A stretch of 64,000 nucleotides of DNA from Micrococcaceae bacterium Sec5.8. GTDB lineage: Bacteria; Actinomycetota; Actinomycetes; Actinomycetales; Micrococcaceae. Below the pieces are notes generated by a model, which searched no databases, had not been told where the DNA came from, and worked only from the letters and a program-made list of their open reading frames with translations. The stretch covers positions 3,720,001 through 3,784,000 of the forward strand of contig CP143429.1 of assembly GCA_039636775.1 (NCBI GenBank), written 5' to 3'. This document shows, in pieces, positions 56,904 to 64,000 of this stretch. A program made the translations under genes and the position numbers. How positions within the stretch are numbered: the first letter of the stretch is position 1; each line of letters opens with the position of its first letter.

Positions 56904-58022
56904 CTAGGAACGCCTCGGAGGTTTTGTATAGATCGCACAGAGCTCCAGGAAACGCGTGTTGGCTTCCGCTTCCCCTATGCTGACCCGCACCCCCTCGTCG
57001 GCGAAAGCGCGGACCGAGAGCGCCCGCTCCCCCGCCAGAGCCGCGAATTCGGCGCTATCGGCGCCGAGATTGAGCCAGACGAAGTTCCCCTGCGCCGCCG
57101 GCACGAACCAGCCCAGGTCCCGCAGCGCGGACGTGACCCGGTCCCGTTCGTCCACCAGGCTTTGTACCCTTTCTACAACTTCATGAAAGTGCTTCAGCGA
57201 GGTGACTGCTGCCGTCTCGGCGATCTGGGACACGGAGAAGGGGGTGGCCGCAACCCGCAGATGCTGCGTGAGGTCGGGGTTGGACACGCTGTAGCCCACC
57301 CGCAGCCCGGCGAGTCCGTGTGCCTTCGAGAAGGTGCGCAGCACCACAACGTTGGGGTATTTCCGGTACATCTCGATGCCGTTCACGGCCTGGCCGTCGC
57401 GGACGAACTCCTGGTAGGCCTCGTCGATGACCACCACAATGTCGGCCGGGACGGTCCGGAGGAAGCGTTCGGTTTCCTCTGCGGTCAGGATGGGGCCGGT
57501 GGGGTTGTTGGGTGTGCACAGCAGGATCACCCTGGTTCGGGCGGTCACCGCGGCCGCCATGGCATCGAGGTCGTGCCGGCCGTCCGCGGTCAGGGGGATC
57601 TGCACACTGTCTGCGCCGGCGAGTCCCACGCTGATGGGGTAGGCCTCGAAAGACCGCCAGGCGTAGATGACCTCGTCAGGCTTGCCATCGTCGTTTTGCC
57701 CGGCGAACGTGGCAAGCAGCTGGTTCAGGGCTCCGAGGCTTCCGGCGCCGGTGACAATGTCCTCGGCCGGAACGTCCAGGAAACCGGCGAGCGCGCTTCG
57801 CAGCTTGCTGCTGAGCGGATCCGGGTAGCGGTTGAAGTCCGTCTGCGCCGCGATGGCCTGCTGCACTGCAGGGATCGGCGGGAGCGGGTTTTCGTTGGAG
57901 GACAACTTGTAGCTGGCCAGGCCCTCGACGGGGGCCGGGGGCTTGCCGGCCGCGTAGCGGGGAAGAAGGTCTACCACCGGACGGGGCCTGGTGCCCCCTG
58001 CCGTGTTCTCTGATGAGGTCAT
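56904..58022 (-). CDS. Histidinol-phosphate/aromatic aminotransferase, HisC-like
   Basis: 372 residues from the ATG at 58022. SYKLSSNENPLPP near the N terminus, LCTPNNPTGPILT, VVIDEAYQEFV, VLRTFSKAHGLAGLRVGY with the PLP Lys, and a closing Arg stretch RVSIGEAEANTRFL are the HisC2/Pat block. The gene is followed directly by the bkd operon, where an aminotransferase that makes branched-chain or aromatic 2-oxoacids would fit, but HisC2-like proteins in actinobacteria usually serve phenylalanine or histidine synthesis. A TAGGCT box seven bases before the ATG marks a leaderless transcript. Confidence 0.92.
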   Translation of the reverse strand: MTSSENTAGGTRPRPVVDLLPRYAAGKPPAPVEGLASYKLSSNENPLPPIPAVQQAIAAQTDFNRYPDPLSSKLRSALAGFLDVPAEDIVTGAGSLGALNQLLATFAGQNDDGKPDEVIYAWRSFEAYPISVGLAGADSVQIPLTADGRHDLDAMAAAVTARTRVILLCTPNNPTGPILTAEETERFLRTVPADIVVVIDEAYQEFVRDGQAVNGIEMYRKYPNVVVLRTFSKAHGLAGLRVGYSVSNPDLTQHLRVAATPFSVSQIAETAAVTSLKHFHEVVERVQSLVDERDRVTSALRDLGWFVPAAQGNFVWLNLGADSAEFAALAGERALSVRAFADEGVRVSIGEAEANTRFLELCAIYTKPPRRS

Positions 58023-58029
58023 GCCCTCT

Positions 58030-58035
58030 AGCCTA
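58030..58035 (-). promoter_or_regulatory. -10 box of leaderless HisC-like gene
   Basis: TAGGCT on the minus strand lies seven bases before the ATG at 58022. Confidence 0.5.
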
Positions 58036-58106
58036 CGTCGGCCAACTGCCCGGGTAGGGGTATATGGCCCCTGCCGCTGCCACCGGGCGTGTGACAGCAT
58101 GGGCCC

Positions 58107-58493
58107 ATGCGCTCATTTATCGTACGAGTCATCATCAACGCGCTGGCCCTGGCCGTAGCGTGCTGGATCCTGACCGGCCTGGATATCACCACTGCCGGCG
58201 ACGGCGCGCTCAACACCGCCCTGGGCTACCTTTTCATCGGGTTGATCTTCGGCCTCGTCAACGCCTTCGTCAAGCCCATCATCAGCCTGCTCTCGCTGCC
58301 GATCACCATTCTCACCCTGGGCCTTTTCACGATTGTCATCAACGCGGGAATGCTTTATTTGACGGCTTGGATCAGCAGTTACACGGCTGTGAACTTCACC
58401 ATCGACTCTTTCTTCTGGACAGCGGTGTTCGCTGCCCTCATTATCAGCGCAGTGTCCCTGGTGGCCAGCGCTCTTCCCGCGCTTGACCGCTAG
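58107..58493 (+). CDS. Phage-holin-family (PF04020-like) membrane protein
   Basis: 128 residues with four hydrophobic helices. The Pro/Ile-rich VNAFVKPIISLLSLPITILTLGLF segment, containing the repeated Leu-x2-Pro-Ile-Thr, is the signature of the chromosomal phage-holin-IV/YvlD-like family. Despite the name, such genes are chromosomal, and no phage gene is nearby. CAGCAT six bases before the ATG may be the -10 of a leaderless transcript. Its last 50 bp overlap the end of the convergent hydrolase gene. Confidence 0.85.
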   Translation: MRSFIVRVIINALALAVACWILTGLDITTAGDGALNTALGYLFIGLIFGLVNAFVKPIISLLSLPITILTLGLFTIVINAGMLYLTAWISSYTAVNFTIDSFFWTAVFAALIISAVSLVASALPALDR

Positions 58494-59877
58494 GCCCCGG
58501 GGCCGGGGCCAGTGCCCGCCGCGTTGAGCCCCTGGTTTCCCGGCGGAGCGAGAAGCGGGTCACCCCGGCCGTCCCGCCCGCGCCGACGACGGCCGTGAGC
58601 GCGGCGGTCGAGGCCTCAAGCGACGGATTCCTGCTGGCGCTGATCTCCCGGGCGCCCTCGGCGTAGCGTGCCGCGTCGTGTCCCGGCCCCAGGCCGCGCT
58701 CCAGCCACTCGTGTCCCGGAATCGGAGTGGTCACGGTGACGGTCACCCGGTCTTTCGTGTCCGGGTTGGGCATACCATCGGCTCCGGGCACCCAGTCCTG
58801 TTCGTGTTCCAAGTGAAGGCTGCTGGTTCCGGCTGCCGGCTCGATCGCACCCACCGGCGAACCAGCCGTAAGGACGAACCTGAGATCGTAGTCGGCGAGG
58901 AACGCCTTATCCCGGGAAAGGTTCATGGCGTGAATGCCACCCTGGCTGTAGCCGACGGCGGCCACCTGGTCGCCGGACTCGGCGCCCGCCTGCGCGAGGG
59001 CTTCCCGGATGGCCGCGCCGGTCTCGCTCGAGTCGAAGCCCAGACCCTCGGCGATGCCGGCGGTGTCAAAGGGATTGCTGCCCTGCGGCAGACCGTCCAG
59101 CTGCGTCCCTGGGATGACCACCACCCAGGCACGGTGTGGGCGCTCCCCCAATTCCAGGACCTCGATCTCACCGCTGGTCCGTCCGACCGCCTCAGCGCGC
59201 AGCAGCAGCCCGGCCGGTGAGACGTCGACCTCCTCAATGCGGCGTTCGCTGCCGGTGATCCGGACGGAGCGGGGCCGCAGGAAGTCCAGTTCCGGCACCG
59301 CAGCCAGAGCGCGGATGGAGGATCGGACGCTGGCAGACGCACCCGCCAATCCTGCCGCAGCGACACCGGCAGGGAGGCCGAGAAGTAACGCCACCCCGGC
59401 CGGCGCCCAGGATAGTCCATCCTCCACCGTGTCCCGGACAGTGATCGGAGGCAGACCAAGGAGAGGCGGCAGGGGCCAGTACCCTGCCCCGGTCAGGCCA
59501 ATCCGCAGGAGCAGGGTGTTACGGGCTTCGGCGGACTCGTAGTCCCGGTGGCTGGCCCGCACGTCGCGGCAAAGCCGCTCCAGCTTCATCCGCACGCTGC
59601 CGATCGCCCTCCCCGCCTCCCCAACAGCGGTGATCGCCGCGCTTCCGGTGGAGTAGGAGTCGAACTGGTACGGGAACAGGGCGCGGCGCACGCGGTCGGC
59701 CTCCACTTCAATGATCGCCAGCTCGTGCACGATCCCGTCCAGCGCCGATGCGCCGGCCAGGAGTTCCTCGAACTGGAAACTGAGTCCCCCCACGCCGCCC
59801 CGGATCTGTAACACGCCGTCCACCGGCGCGGCAGGAACCGGTGCTGCCCCGGAGCCTGCCGGTGACGCTTCAGCCAT
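58444..59877 (-). CDS. Serine hydrolase with helical N-terminal domain, partner of WXG-like protein
   Basis: 477 residues. The N-terminal 125 residues are mainly helical, in a WXG100/LXG-like hairpin style (VHELAIIEVEADRVRRAL, then KLERLCRDVRASHRDYESAEA). A hydrophobic stretch (about 130-180) follows. The C-terminal half is an alpha/beta hydrolase with the nucleophile Ser311 in GYSQGG, an Asp candidate at 361 (EQDW) and a His candidate at 400 (GPGHDAARY). It begins one base inside the WXG-like gene stop (TGATG), so the two are translated together. The pattern suggests a two-gene secreted or surface module, perhaps type VII-related. The substrate is unknown. Its 3' end overlaps the convergent holin-like gene by 50 bp. 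Confidence 0.8.
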   Translation of the reverse strand: MAEASPAGSGAAPVPAAPVDGVLQIRGGVGGLSFQFEELLAGASALDGIVHELAIIEVEADRVRRALFPYQFDSYSTGSAAITAVGEAGRAIGSVRMKLERLCRDVRASHRDYESAEARNTLLLRIGLTGAGYWPLPPLLGLPPITVRDTVEDGLSWAPAGVALLLGLPAGVAAAGLAGASASVRSSIRALAAVPELDFLRPRSVRITGSERRIEEVDVSPAGLLLRAEAVGRTSGEIEVLELGERPHRAWVVVIPGTQLDGLPQGSNPFDTAGIAEGLGFDSSETGAAIREALAQAGAESGDQVAAVGYSQGGIHAMNLSRDKAFLADYDLRFVLTAGSPVGAIEPAAGTSSLHLEHEQDWVPGADGMPNPDTKDRVTVTVTTPIPGHEWLERGLGPGHDAARYAEGAREISASRNPSLEASTAALTAVVGAGGTAGVTRFSLRRETRGSTRRALAPAPGPSGQAREERWPPGTLR

Positions 59878-60221
59878 CAGTAGCCCGGCTTTATCGAGGA
59901 GAGGGCGACGTTACTGCCGTGCCGGAGCACAGCAGCCACGGCGTCCTGCAGGGCCGCGGTGCCCCGGCGAAGGGACGCGGCGTGCAGGGACAGCGACGCC
60001 CGGTAGGCCCGGCCGGCCGGGCTCTGCCAGCTTTGCAACTCGACGCCGGACAGGCGGGCCAGCTCGGCATCAGTCCGGTCTGCGCAGGCAGCCACCCGGG
60101 CGGCGAGTTGCTGGACCTCATAACTGCGCGAGGCACAGGCAGCGGCCTCGGAGGCCAGCACGTCACCCGCCGCCACACTGGCGCCGGCCTCCGCACTCGT
60201 CCGCCCTGTCCTGCTGGTCAT
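59877..60221 (-). CDS. WXG100-like small helical protein
   Basis: 114 residues from the ATG at 60221. Two long amphipathic helices (about 20-60 and 70-105) are joined by a turn holding SWQSPAGRAY (Trp65), a variant of the W-x-G turn of EsxA/EsxB-like proteins in which Gly is replaced by Ser. No signal peptide is seen. A secretion-type tail motif (YxxxD/E) is not evident. The length is normal for the family. It is coupled to the hydrolase gene by TGATG. TAACGT seven bases before the ATG predicts a leaderless mRNA. No ESX core component (EccC, EccD) is in the window. Confidence 0.65.
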   Translation of the reverse strand: MTSRTGRTSAEAGASVAAGDVLASEAAACASRSYEVQQLAARVAACADRTDAELARLSGVELQSWQSPAGRAYRASLSLHAASLRRGTAALQDAVAAVLRHGSNVALSSIKPGY

Positions 60222-60228
60222 AACACCG

Positions 60229-60234
60229 ACGTTA
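60229..60234 (-). promoter_or_regulatory. -10 box of leaderless WXG-like gene
   Basis: TAACGT on the minus strand lies seven bases before the ATG at 60221. Confidence 0.45.
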
Positions 60235-60379
60235 GGGATCCGCACAAGCGGGCTGAAGCCCCCCGCGCCACCATGTGGATAACCGGCCGCGGCAGCGGGA
60301 GCCGCTTCGGCGGACCACCCGGAAGTCACATGGTTCAGCACACTTAAGGCCCGGCGGGACTTCGTGAAAGAATCGGGGC

Positions 60380-61822
60380 ATGCCTGAAACTGCTGCTCCA
60401 GCTGATACCCGCACGCCGTCCGGACGCCTTGCCCTCGCCGCGTCCCCACAACCGGTCGCGCTCGGCCCGCTGGACGGCAGGTACCAGCCCGCCGTCGCGC
60501 CGCTGGTCGACTACCTCTCCGAGGCCGCCCTCAACCGCGACCGGGTCGCCGTCGAAGTTGAATGGCTCATCCACTTGACCGGCAACAGCGTGCTCCCCGG
60601 TGCCGGACCGCTGTCCGCGGAGCAGCAACAGAAACTGCGCGCCATCGTCACTGAATTCGACGCCGGCTCGGTCGCCGAACTGGCAGACATCGAAGCCGTC
60701 ACTGTGCACGACGTCAAAGCCGTCGAGTACTACATCGGCCGCCGCCTGCCCGGCATCGGCATCGAACGCCTGACCGCCATGGTGCACTTCGGCTGCACTT
60801 CCGAGGACATCAACAACCTCTCCTACGCCCTGGGCATCAAGGGCGCCGTCGAGGACGTCTGGCTGCCCGCCGCCCGGAAGCTCGTCTCCCAGATCACTGC
60901 CATGGCCGAGGACAACCGCGCCGTGCCCATGCTCTCCCGCACCCACGGCCAGCCGGCCACTCCCACCACGCTCGGCAAGGAACTGGCCGTCAGCGCGCAC
61001 CGGCTGACCCGCCAGCTGGACCGCATCGCCCGGACCGAATACCTCGGCAAGATCAACGGCGCCACAGGCACCTATGCCGCACACGTGGCCTCCATCCCCG
61101 GCGCCGACTGGGAACAGGTCGCCAGGAGCTTCGTTGAGGGCCTGGGCCTGGGCTGGAACCCGCTGACCACGCAAATCGAAAGCCATGACTGGCAGGCCGA
61201 GCTGTACGCCGACGTCGCACGGTTCAACCGGATCCTGCACAACGTCTGCACGGACGTTTGGAGCTACATCTCGATCGGCTACTTCGTGCAGATCCCGGTC
61301 GCAGGCGCCACGGGCTCCTCCACCATGCCGCACAAGGTCAATCCGATCCGCTTCGAAAACGCCGAGGCCAACCTGGAGATCTCCTCCGGGCTGCTGGACG
61401 TCCTGGGCTCCACGTTGGTGACCTCCCGATGGCAGCGCGACCTCACCGACTCCTCCTCGCAGCGCAACATCGGCGTGGCGTTCGGCCACTCCCTGCTCGC
61501 CATCTCCAACGTGGCCAAGGGCCTGGACCGGCTCAAGGTCGCCGGGGACGTCCTGGCCGCGGACCTCGACACCAACTGGGAAGTCCTGGGCGAAGCCATC
61601 CAGATGGTCATGCGCGCCGAGGCCATCGCCGGCGTCGAGGGCATGGAGAACCCCTACGAACGGCTCAAAGACCTGACCCGCGGGCAGCGCGTCGATGCGG
61701 TGCGGATGCAGGAGTTCGTCCAGAGCCTGGGCCTGTCCGCCGACGCTGAAGCCCGGCTGCTGGCGCTCACCCCCGGCAAGTACACCGGCATCGCGGACAA
61801 GCTGGTGGACCACCTGGCATGA
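60380..61822 (+). CDS. purB: Adenylosuccinate lyase
   Basis: 480 residues. The fumarase/aspartase-superfamily signature is GSSTMPHKVNPIRFENAEA. VHFGCTSEDINNLSYAL carries the substrate His/Ser-Thr region, and RTHGQPATPTTLGKELA the catalytic Thr/His block. The full-length protein acts twice in purine synthesis, on SAICAR and adenylosuccinate, in the cytosol. AAGAAT six bases before the ATG resembles the leaderless boxes found elsewhere. Its stop overlaps the phosphatase gene start (ATGA), so both are translated together. Confidence 0.96.
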   Translation: MPETAAPADTRTPSGRLALAASPQPVALGPLDGRYQPAVAPLVDYLSEAALNRDRVAVEVEWLIHLTGNSVLPGAGPLSAEQQQKLRAIVTEFDAGSVAELADIEAVTVHDVKAVEYYIGRRLPGIGIERLTAMVHFGCTSEDINNLSYALGIKGAVEDVWLPAARKLVSQITAMAEDNRAVPMLSRTHGQPATPTTLGKELAVSAHRLTRQLDRIARTEYLGKINGATGTYAAHVASIPGADWEQVARSFVEGLGLGWNPLTTQIESHDWQAELYADVARFNRILHNVCTDVWSYISIGYFVQIPVAGATGSSTMPHKVNPIRFENAEANLEISSGLLDVLGSTLVTSRWQRDLTDSSSQRNIGVAFGHSLLAISNVAKGLDRLKVAGDVLAADLDTNWEVLGEAIQMVMRAEAIAGVEGMENPYERLKDLTRGQRVDAVRMQEFVQSLGLSADAEARLLALTPGKYTGIADKLVDHLA

Positions 61823-62484
61823 GGCTCCTGCTGATCCGCCACGGCCAGACCCCGGGTAACGTCCTGGGCCAGCTGGACACCGCCCACCCGGGCCCCGGGC
61901 TGACCGAACTCGGCCAGCGGCAGGCGGCCGCCCTGGCGCGGTCGCTGGGGGATCAGCAGATCGACTTTCTGTACGCTTCCACCCTGATCCGCACCCAGAT
62001 CACCGCCGCGCCGCTCTCGGCCGCCCGCGGACTGGGCGTCGAGGTGCTGGAGGGCCTGCAGGAGATCGAGGCCGGATCGCTGGAAAAGCTCAACGACAAG
62101 GAATCGCACGTGCGCTACCTGGGCACCGTGTTTGGCTGGGCGGCCGGGGAACTGCACCGCCGGATGCCGGCCGGGCCCAGCGGGCATGAGTTTTTCGAAC
62201 GCTTCGACGCCTCCATCGCCCGGGTTGCCGCAGCAGCAGGCAGCGGCGCCGGGACGGCTGCCGTCGTCAGCCACGGGGCTGCGATCCGTGTCTGGGCGGG
62301 CCTCCGGGCCACCAATGTGGAGTCGGGCTTCGCCGCCCGCCACGTCCTTGCCAACACCGGCATCGTGGCGCTGGAAGGAGATCCGGATGCCGGCTGGCGG
62401 CTCATCCACTGGGACGACAGCCCCGTGGGCGGCCTGGCCCTGGTGGACCCGACGGCGGAGGACCCCACCGGCCGCACGCTGTAG
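61819..62484 (+). CDS. Histidine phosphatase family protein
   Basis: 221 residues. LLLIRHGQTPGN at the N terminus has the phospho-acceptor His of the phosphoglycerate-mutase-like branch-1 fold, ASTLIRTQITAAPLS the second Arg, GLQEIEAGSLEKLN the Glu, and AVVSHGAAIRVWAG the second His. Monofunctional phosphatases of this size act on small phosphorylated metabolites; the substrate is unknown. Its coupling to purB might point to nucleotide metabolism, but that is inference only. Confidence 0.92.
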   Translation: MRLLLIRHGQTPGNVLGQLDTAHPGPGLTELGQRQAAALARSLGDQQIDFLYASTLIRTQITAAPLSAARGLGVEVLEGLQEIEAGSLEKLNDKESHVRYLGTVFGWAAGELHRRMPAGPSGHEFFERFDASIARVAAAAGSGAGTAAVVSHGAAIRVWAGLRATNVESGFAARHVLANTGIVALEGDPDAGWRLIHWDDSPVGGLALVDPTAEDPTGRTL

Positions 62485-62578
62485 CCGAATTCTCCGGACG
62501 CTAACGCGCAGGAAACACTGCCGAAACCGGCGCACCCTAGCGTTGGTCTGCATCATCCTTCGGCGAATCGAGGCAGCC

Positions 62579-63082
62579 ATGCAGACCAACCCGCGGCTCA
62601 ACATCCGGCAAGTGACCTGGGCCAACCCGGTGGGCGCGGACCTCCGCGCAGCCCAGCAGGCCGAGCTCGATGCCCGCTTCGGCTCCAGCGACCACGAGCC
62701 CGGCCCGCCGCCGTCGGGGGCCGACACTGCCGTGTTCCTCGTCGCCCACGACAAGGCGTCGGGCCAACCGGTGGGTTGCGGGGGATTGCGCCTCCTTGAC
62801 GCGCACACCGCCGAGATCAAACGACTGTATGTGCTGCCGTACACCCGCGGATCCGGAGTGGCCAGTTCCATTCTGGCCGCCCTGGAAGCGCATGCCCATG
62901 CCCTCGGCATCACCTCCATCACCGCGGAGGCCGGCTCGGTACAGACTGACGGCCGGCAGTTCTACGAGAACTCAGGTTTCGTTCCGGTGCCGAACTTCGG
63001 GCCGTACATCGGCGTGGACCACTCCTACTGCTACACGAAAGCCATTGATTCGCACAGCGCCGCCCACACGGCCATGGCCTGA
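62579..63082 (+). CDS. GNAT-family N-acetyltransferase
   Basis: 167 residues from the ATG at 62579. The acetyl-CoA loop is LYVLPYTRGSGVASSILAALEAHAHALG, with Tyr-Thr-Arg-Gly-Ser-Gly as the R/Q-x2-G-x-G variant, and FYENSGFVPVPNFGPY is the C-terminal motif B. The opening strand pair (LNIRQVTWANPVGADLRAAQQAEL) is normal for the family. The acceptor is unknown. It stands alone 94 bp behind the phosphatase gene. Confidence 0.9.
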   Translation: MQTNPRLNIRQVTWANPVGADLRAAQQAELDARFGSSDHEPGPPPSGADTAVFLVAHDKASGQPVGCGGLRLLDAHTAEIKRLYVLPYTRGSGVASSILAALEAHAHALGITSITAEAGSVQTDGRQFYENSGFVPVPNFGPYIGVDHSYCYTKAIDSHSAAHTAMA

Positions 63083-63282
63083 GGATTCGGGCGCCCGACG
63101 GCGTTGGATGTTCACGCCCCGTTAGCGCGCACGAAGCCGGCTATTCCTGCTTGTCGATCAGACTCGAGACTCCAGCAGGATTTTATTGTCAATTTGATGG
63201 TGATTAGGTGCTTTTCCGGCGTGTGCGGCTATAGGCTGGCCGGACATTGCCTCCTGGTCCCATGCAGAAATGAGTCTCTCCC

Positions 63283-64000
63283 GTGCGCAGATTGCATTCC
63301 ATGGTTGCCGGCGCCGTCGCCGTCGCCCTTCTTACCGGTTGCGGAGCGGGCGCAGCAGCCCCCACACCCTCCGATCCTGCGCCCGAAACGGCCGCCGTGG
63401 CGCCTTCCGGGCCGCCGTCCGGCGAAACCCTCATTGTCTACACCAATTCCAATGGTGAAGGCCGCGGTGAGTGGCTGACAGCAAAGGCTGCTGAGGCTGG
63501 TTTTAAGATCGAGATCGTGGGTGCCGGCGGCGCTGACGCCACTAACAAGTTGATTGCCGAGAAGAACAACCCGATAGCAGACGTCGCGTTCGGGCTGAAC
63601 AATATGTATTTCGAGCAGGTAAAGGCCGCCGGTGCCATCGAACCGATCACCCCCTCATGGTCGGGCGAGGTCGACGGCGCCAAGGGAGACCAGGGCGCAA
63701 CCAAGGCTTACTGGCCCCTGGTGCAGCAGGCCATCCTTTTGGGTTATAACTCCGATAAGTTCAGCCAGGAACAAGCCCCCAAGGACTGGACCGACTTGTG
63801 GACCCAGGACAAATTCAAAACCCGCTATGAGCGCGTCACCGGCCTCGGGACGGCAACCGCGCAACTGGTGTTCGCCAGCATCCTGACCCGCTACAAGGAC
63901 GACGGCGGCGATCTGGGCATCTCAGATGAAGGCTGGAAGCAGGTCGAAGAGTACTTCAAGAACGGCACCCCGGCAGTGGCCAAGACGGACCTTTTCGCAC
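63283..64000 (+). CDS. Iron-type ABC transporter substrate-binding lipoprotein, N-terminal part
   Basis: The gene begins at GTG 63283 (an ATG at 63301 is also possible) and runs off the right edge after about 239 codons. A lipobox ends in LLTGC (Cys20). GETLIVYTNSNGEG opens the type II periplasmic-binding fold used by ferric-ion and 2-aminoethylphosphonate receptors, NPIADVAFGLNNMYFEQVKAAGAIEPI and DWTDLWTQDKFKTRYERVTGLGTA follow the usual order. Fe3+ or thiamine/phosphonate-type uptake is possible. The cognate permease and ATPase should lie just outside the window. No iron-box is evident in the 200 bp upstream. Confidence 0.85.
   Translation, partial: MRRLHSMVAGAVAVALLTGCGAGAAAPTPSDPAPETAAVAPSGPPSGETLIVYTNSNGEGRGEWLTAKAAEAGFKIEIVGAGGADATNKLIAEKNNPIADVAFGLNNMYFEQVKAAGAIEPITPSWSGEVDGAKGDQGATKAYWPLVQQAILLGYNSDKFSQEQAPKDWTDLWTQDKFKTRYERVTGLGTATAQLVFASILTRYKDDGGDLGISDEGWKQVEEYFKNGTPAVAKTDLFA

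Noticed and set aside
56901..58013. 370-codon plus-strand frame opposite the HisC-like gene
   Set aside because: Shadow of a clear aminotransferase; no recognisable motifs.
58107..58493. Prophage remnant because of the holin-family gene
   Set aside because: This holin-like family is chromosomal and no phage structural, lysis or integrase gene is nearby.
60344..61813. 489-codon minus-strand frame opposite purB
   Set aside because: Long open antisense frames are expected in high-GC genes with strong third-position bias; purB is unambiguous.
63083..63282. Iron-dependent DtxR-type operator before the iron binding-protein gene
   Set aside because: TTAGGTGCTTTTCC gives only a half-site resemblance; the second half is missing.
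1..64000. tRNA or rRNA genes
   Set aside because: Reading both strands for the T-loop GTTCRA pattern within clover-leaf context gave no convincing candidate; this was by eye and a tRNAscan run would be decisive.

Overview
The window is high-GC, densely packed bacterial chromosome with the gene content and protein style of a soil actinobacterium of the Arthrobacter/Pseudarthrobacter group (Micrococcaceae). Pointers are a branched-chain 2-oxoacid dehydrogenase cluster, PucR-controlled alanine dehydrogenase, many MFS carriers, a mannitol PTS, a class F-type sortase with an RskA-type anti-sigma factor, and frequent leaderless genes with a TANNNT box 6-7 nt before the start codon. The genus assignment is an inference from family content; no rRNA or tRNA gene is present. 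I see no insertion sequence, prophage, integron or CRISPR array. The window reads as core/metabolic chromosome with small lineage-specific genes between.

Layout. 1-2337: end of an NAD(P)H-binding protein, a sulfite-oxidase-like molybdoenzyme and an SDR. 2420-5514 (minus): DUF4397 envelope protein, sortase, ECF sigma and anti-sigma in one co-directional, partly overlapping set, followed upstream by a DUF4389 membrane protein (5655-7295). 7333-9028 (minus): STAS-like protein, Zn-alcohol dehydrogenase and a shortened flavodoxin, tightly overlapping. 9431-13359: amidohydrolase, GIY-YIG-like protein, a structured intergenic element, a UDG-like protein and L-lactate dehydrogenase. 13356-14821: CDF metal exporter with its ArsR repressor and operator. 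14987-20742: GNAT-AAA+ fusion, HD protein, Glu-Q tRNA synthetase, Lrp regulator, NTF2-like and TPR-like proteins, DUF456. 20839-30828: malic enzyme, MFS carrier, nuclease lipoprotein, RraA-like protein, two plus-strand MFS carriers and a MarR-MFS pair with a perfect 13-3-13 operator.

31013-36853 is a mannitol block: TetR regulator, MtlA (IICBA) and MtlD on the minus strand, divergent from PTS Enzyme I. 36935-41454: excisionase-like DNA-binding protein, small membrane protein, PucR regulator divergent from ald, then a Gfo/Idh/MocA oxidoreductase. 41568-47630 is a complete oligopeptide/dipeptide ABC operon (B, C, fused D-F ATPase, binding protein) preceded by a 30-codon ORF. 47890-52712: TetR, FMN reductase, aminotransferase, universal stress protein and an acyl-CoA ligase. 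52961-58022: branched-chain 2-oxoacid dehydrogenase E1a-E1b-E2 and a HisC-like aminotransferase. 58107-64000: holin-like membrane protein, a WXG100-like small protein coupled to a serine hydrolase, purB, a phosphatase, a GNAT protein and the start of an iron-type ABC binding lipoprotein.

The most distinctive items are the WXG100-like/hydrolase pair, the sortase/DUF4397/sigma locus, the GNAT-AAA+ fusion, the multi-stem element at 11.5 kb, the large inverted repeat at 17.9 kb, the internally shortened flavodoxin and the short ORF plus hairpin before the peptide transporter. All functional statements rest on reading motifs by eye; no database search was run.
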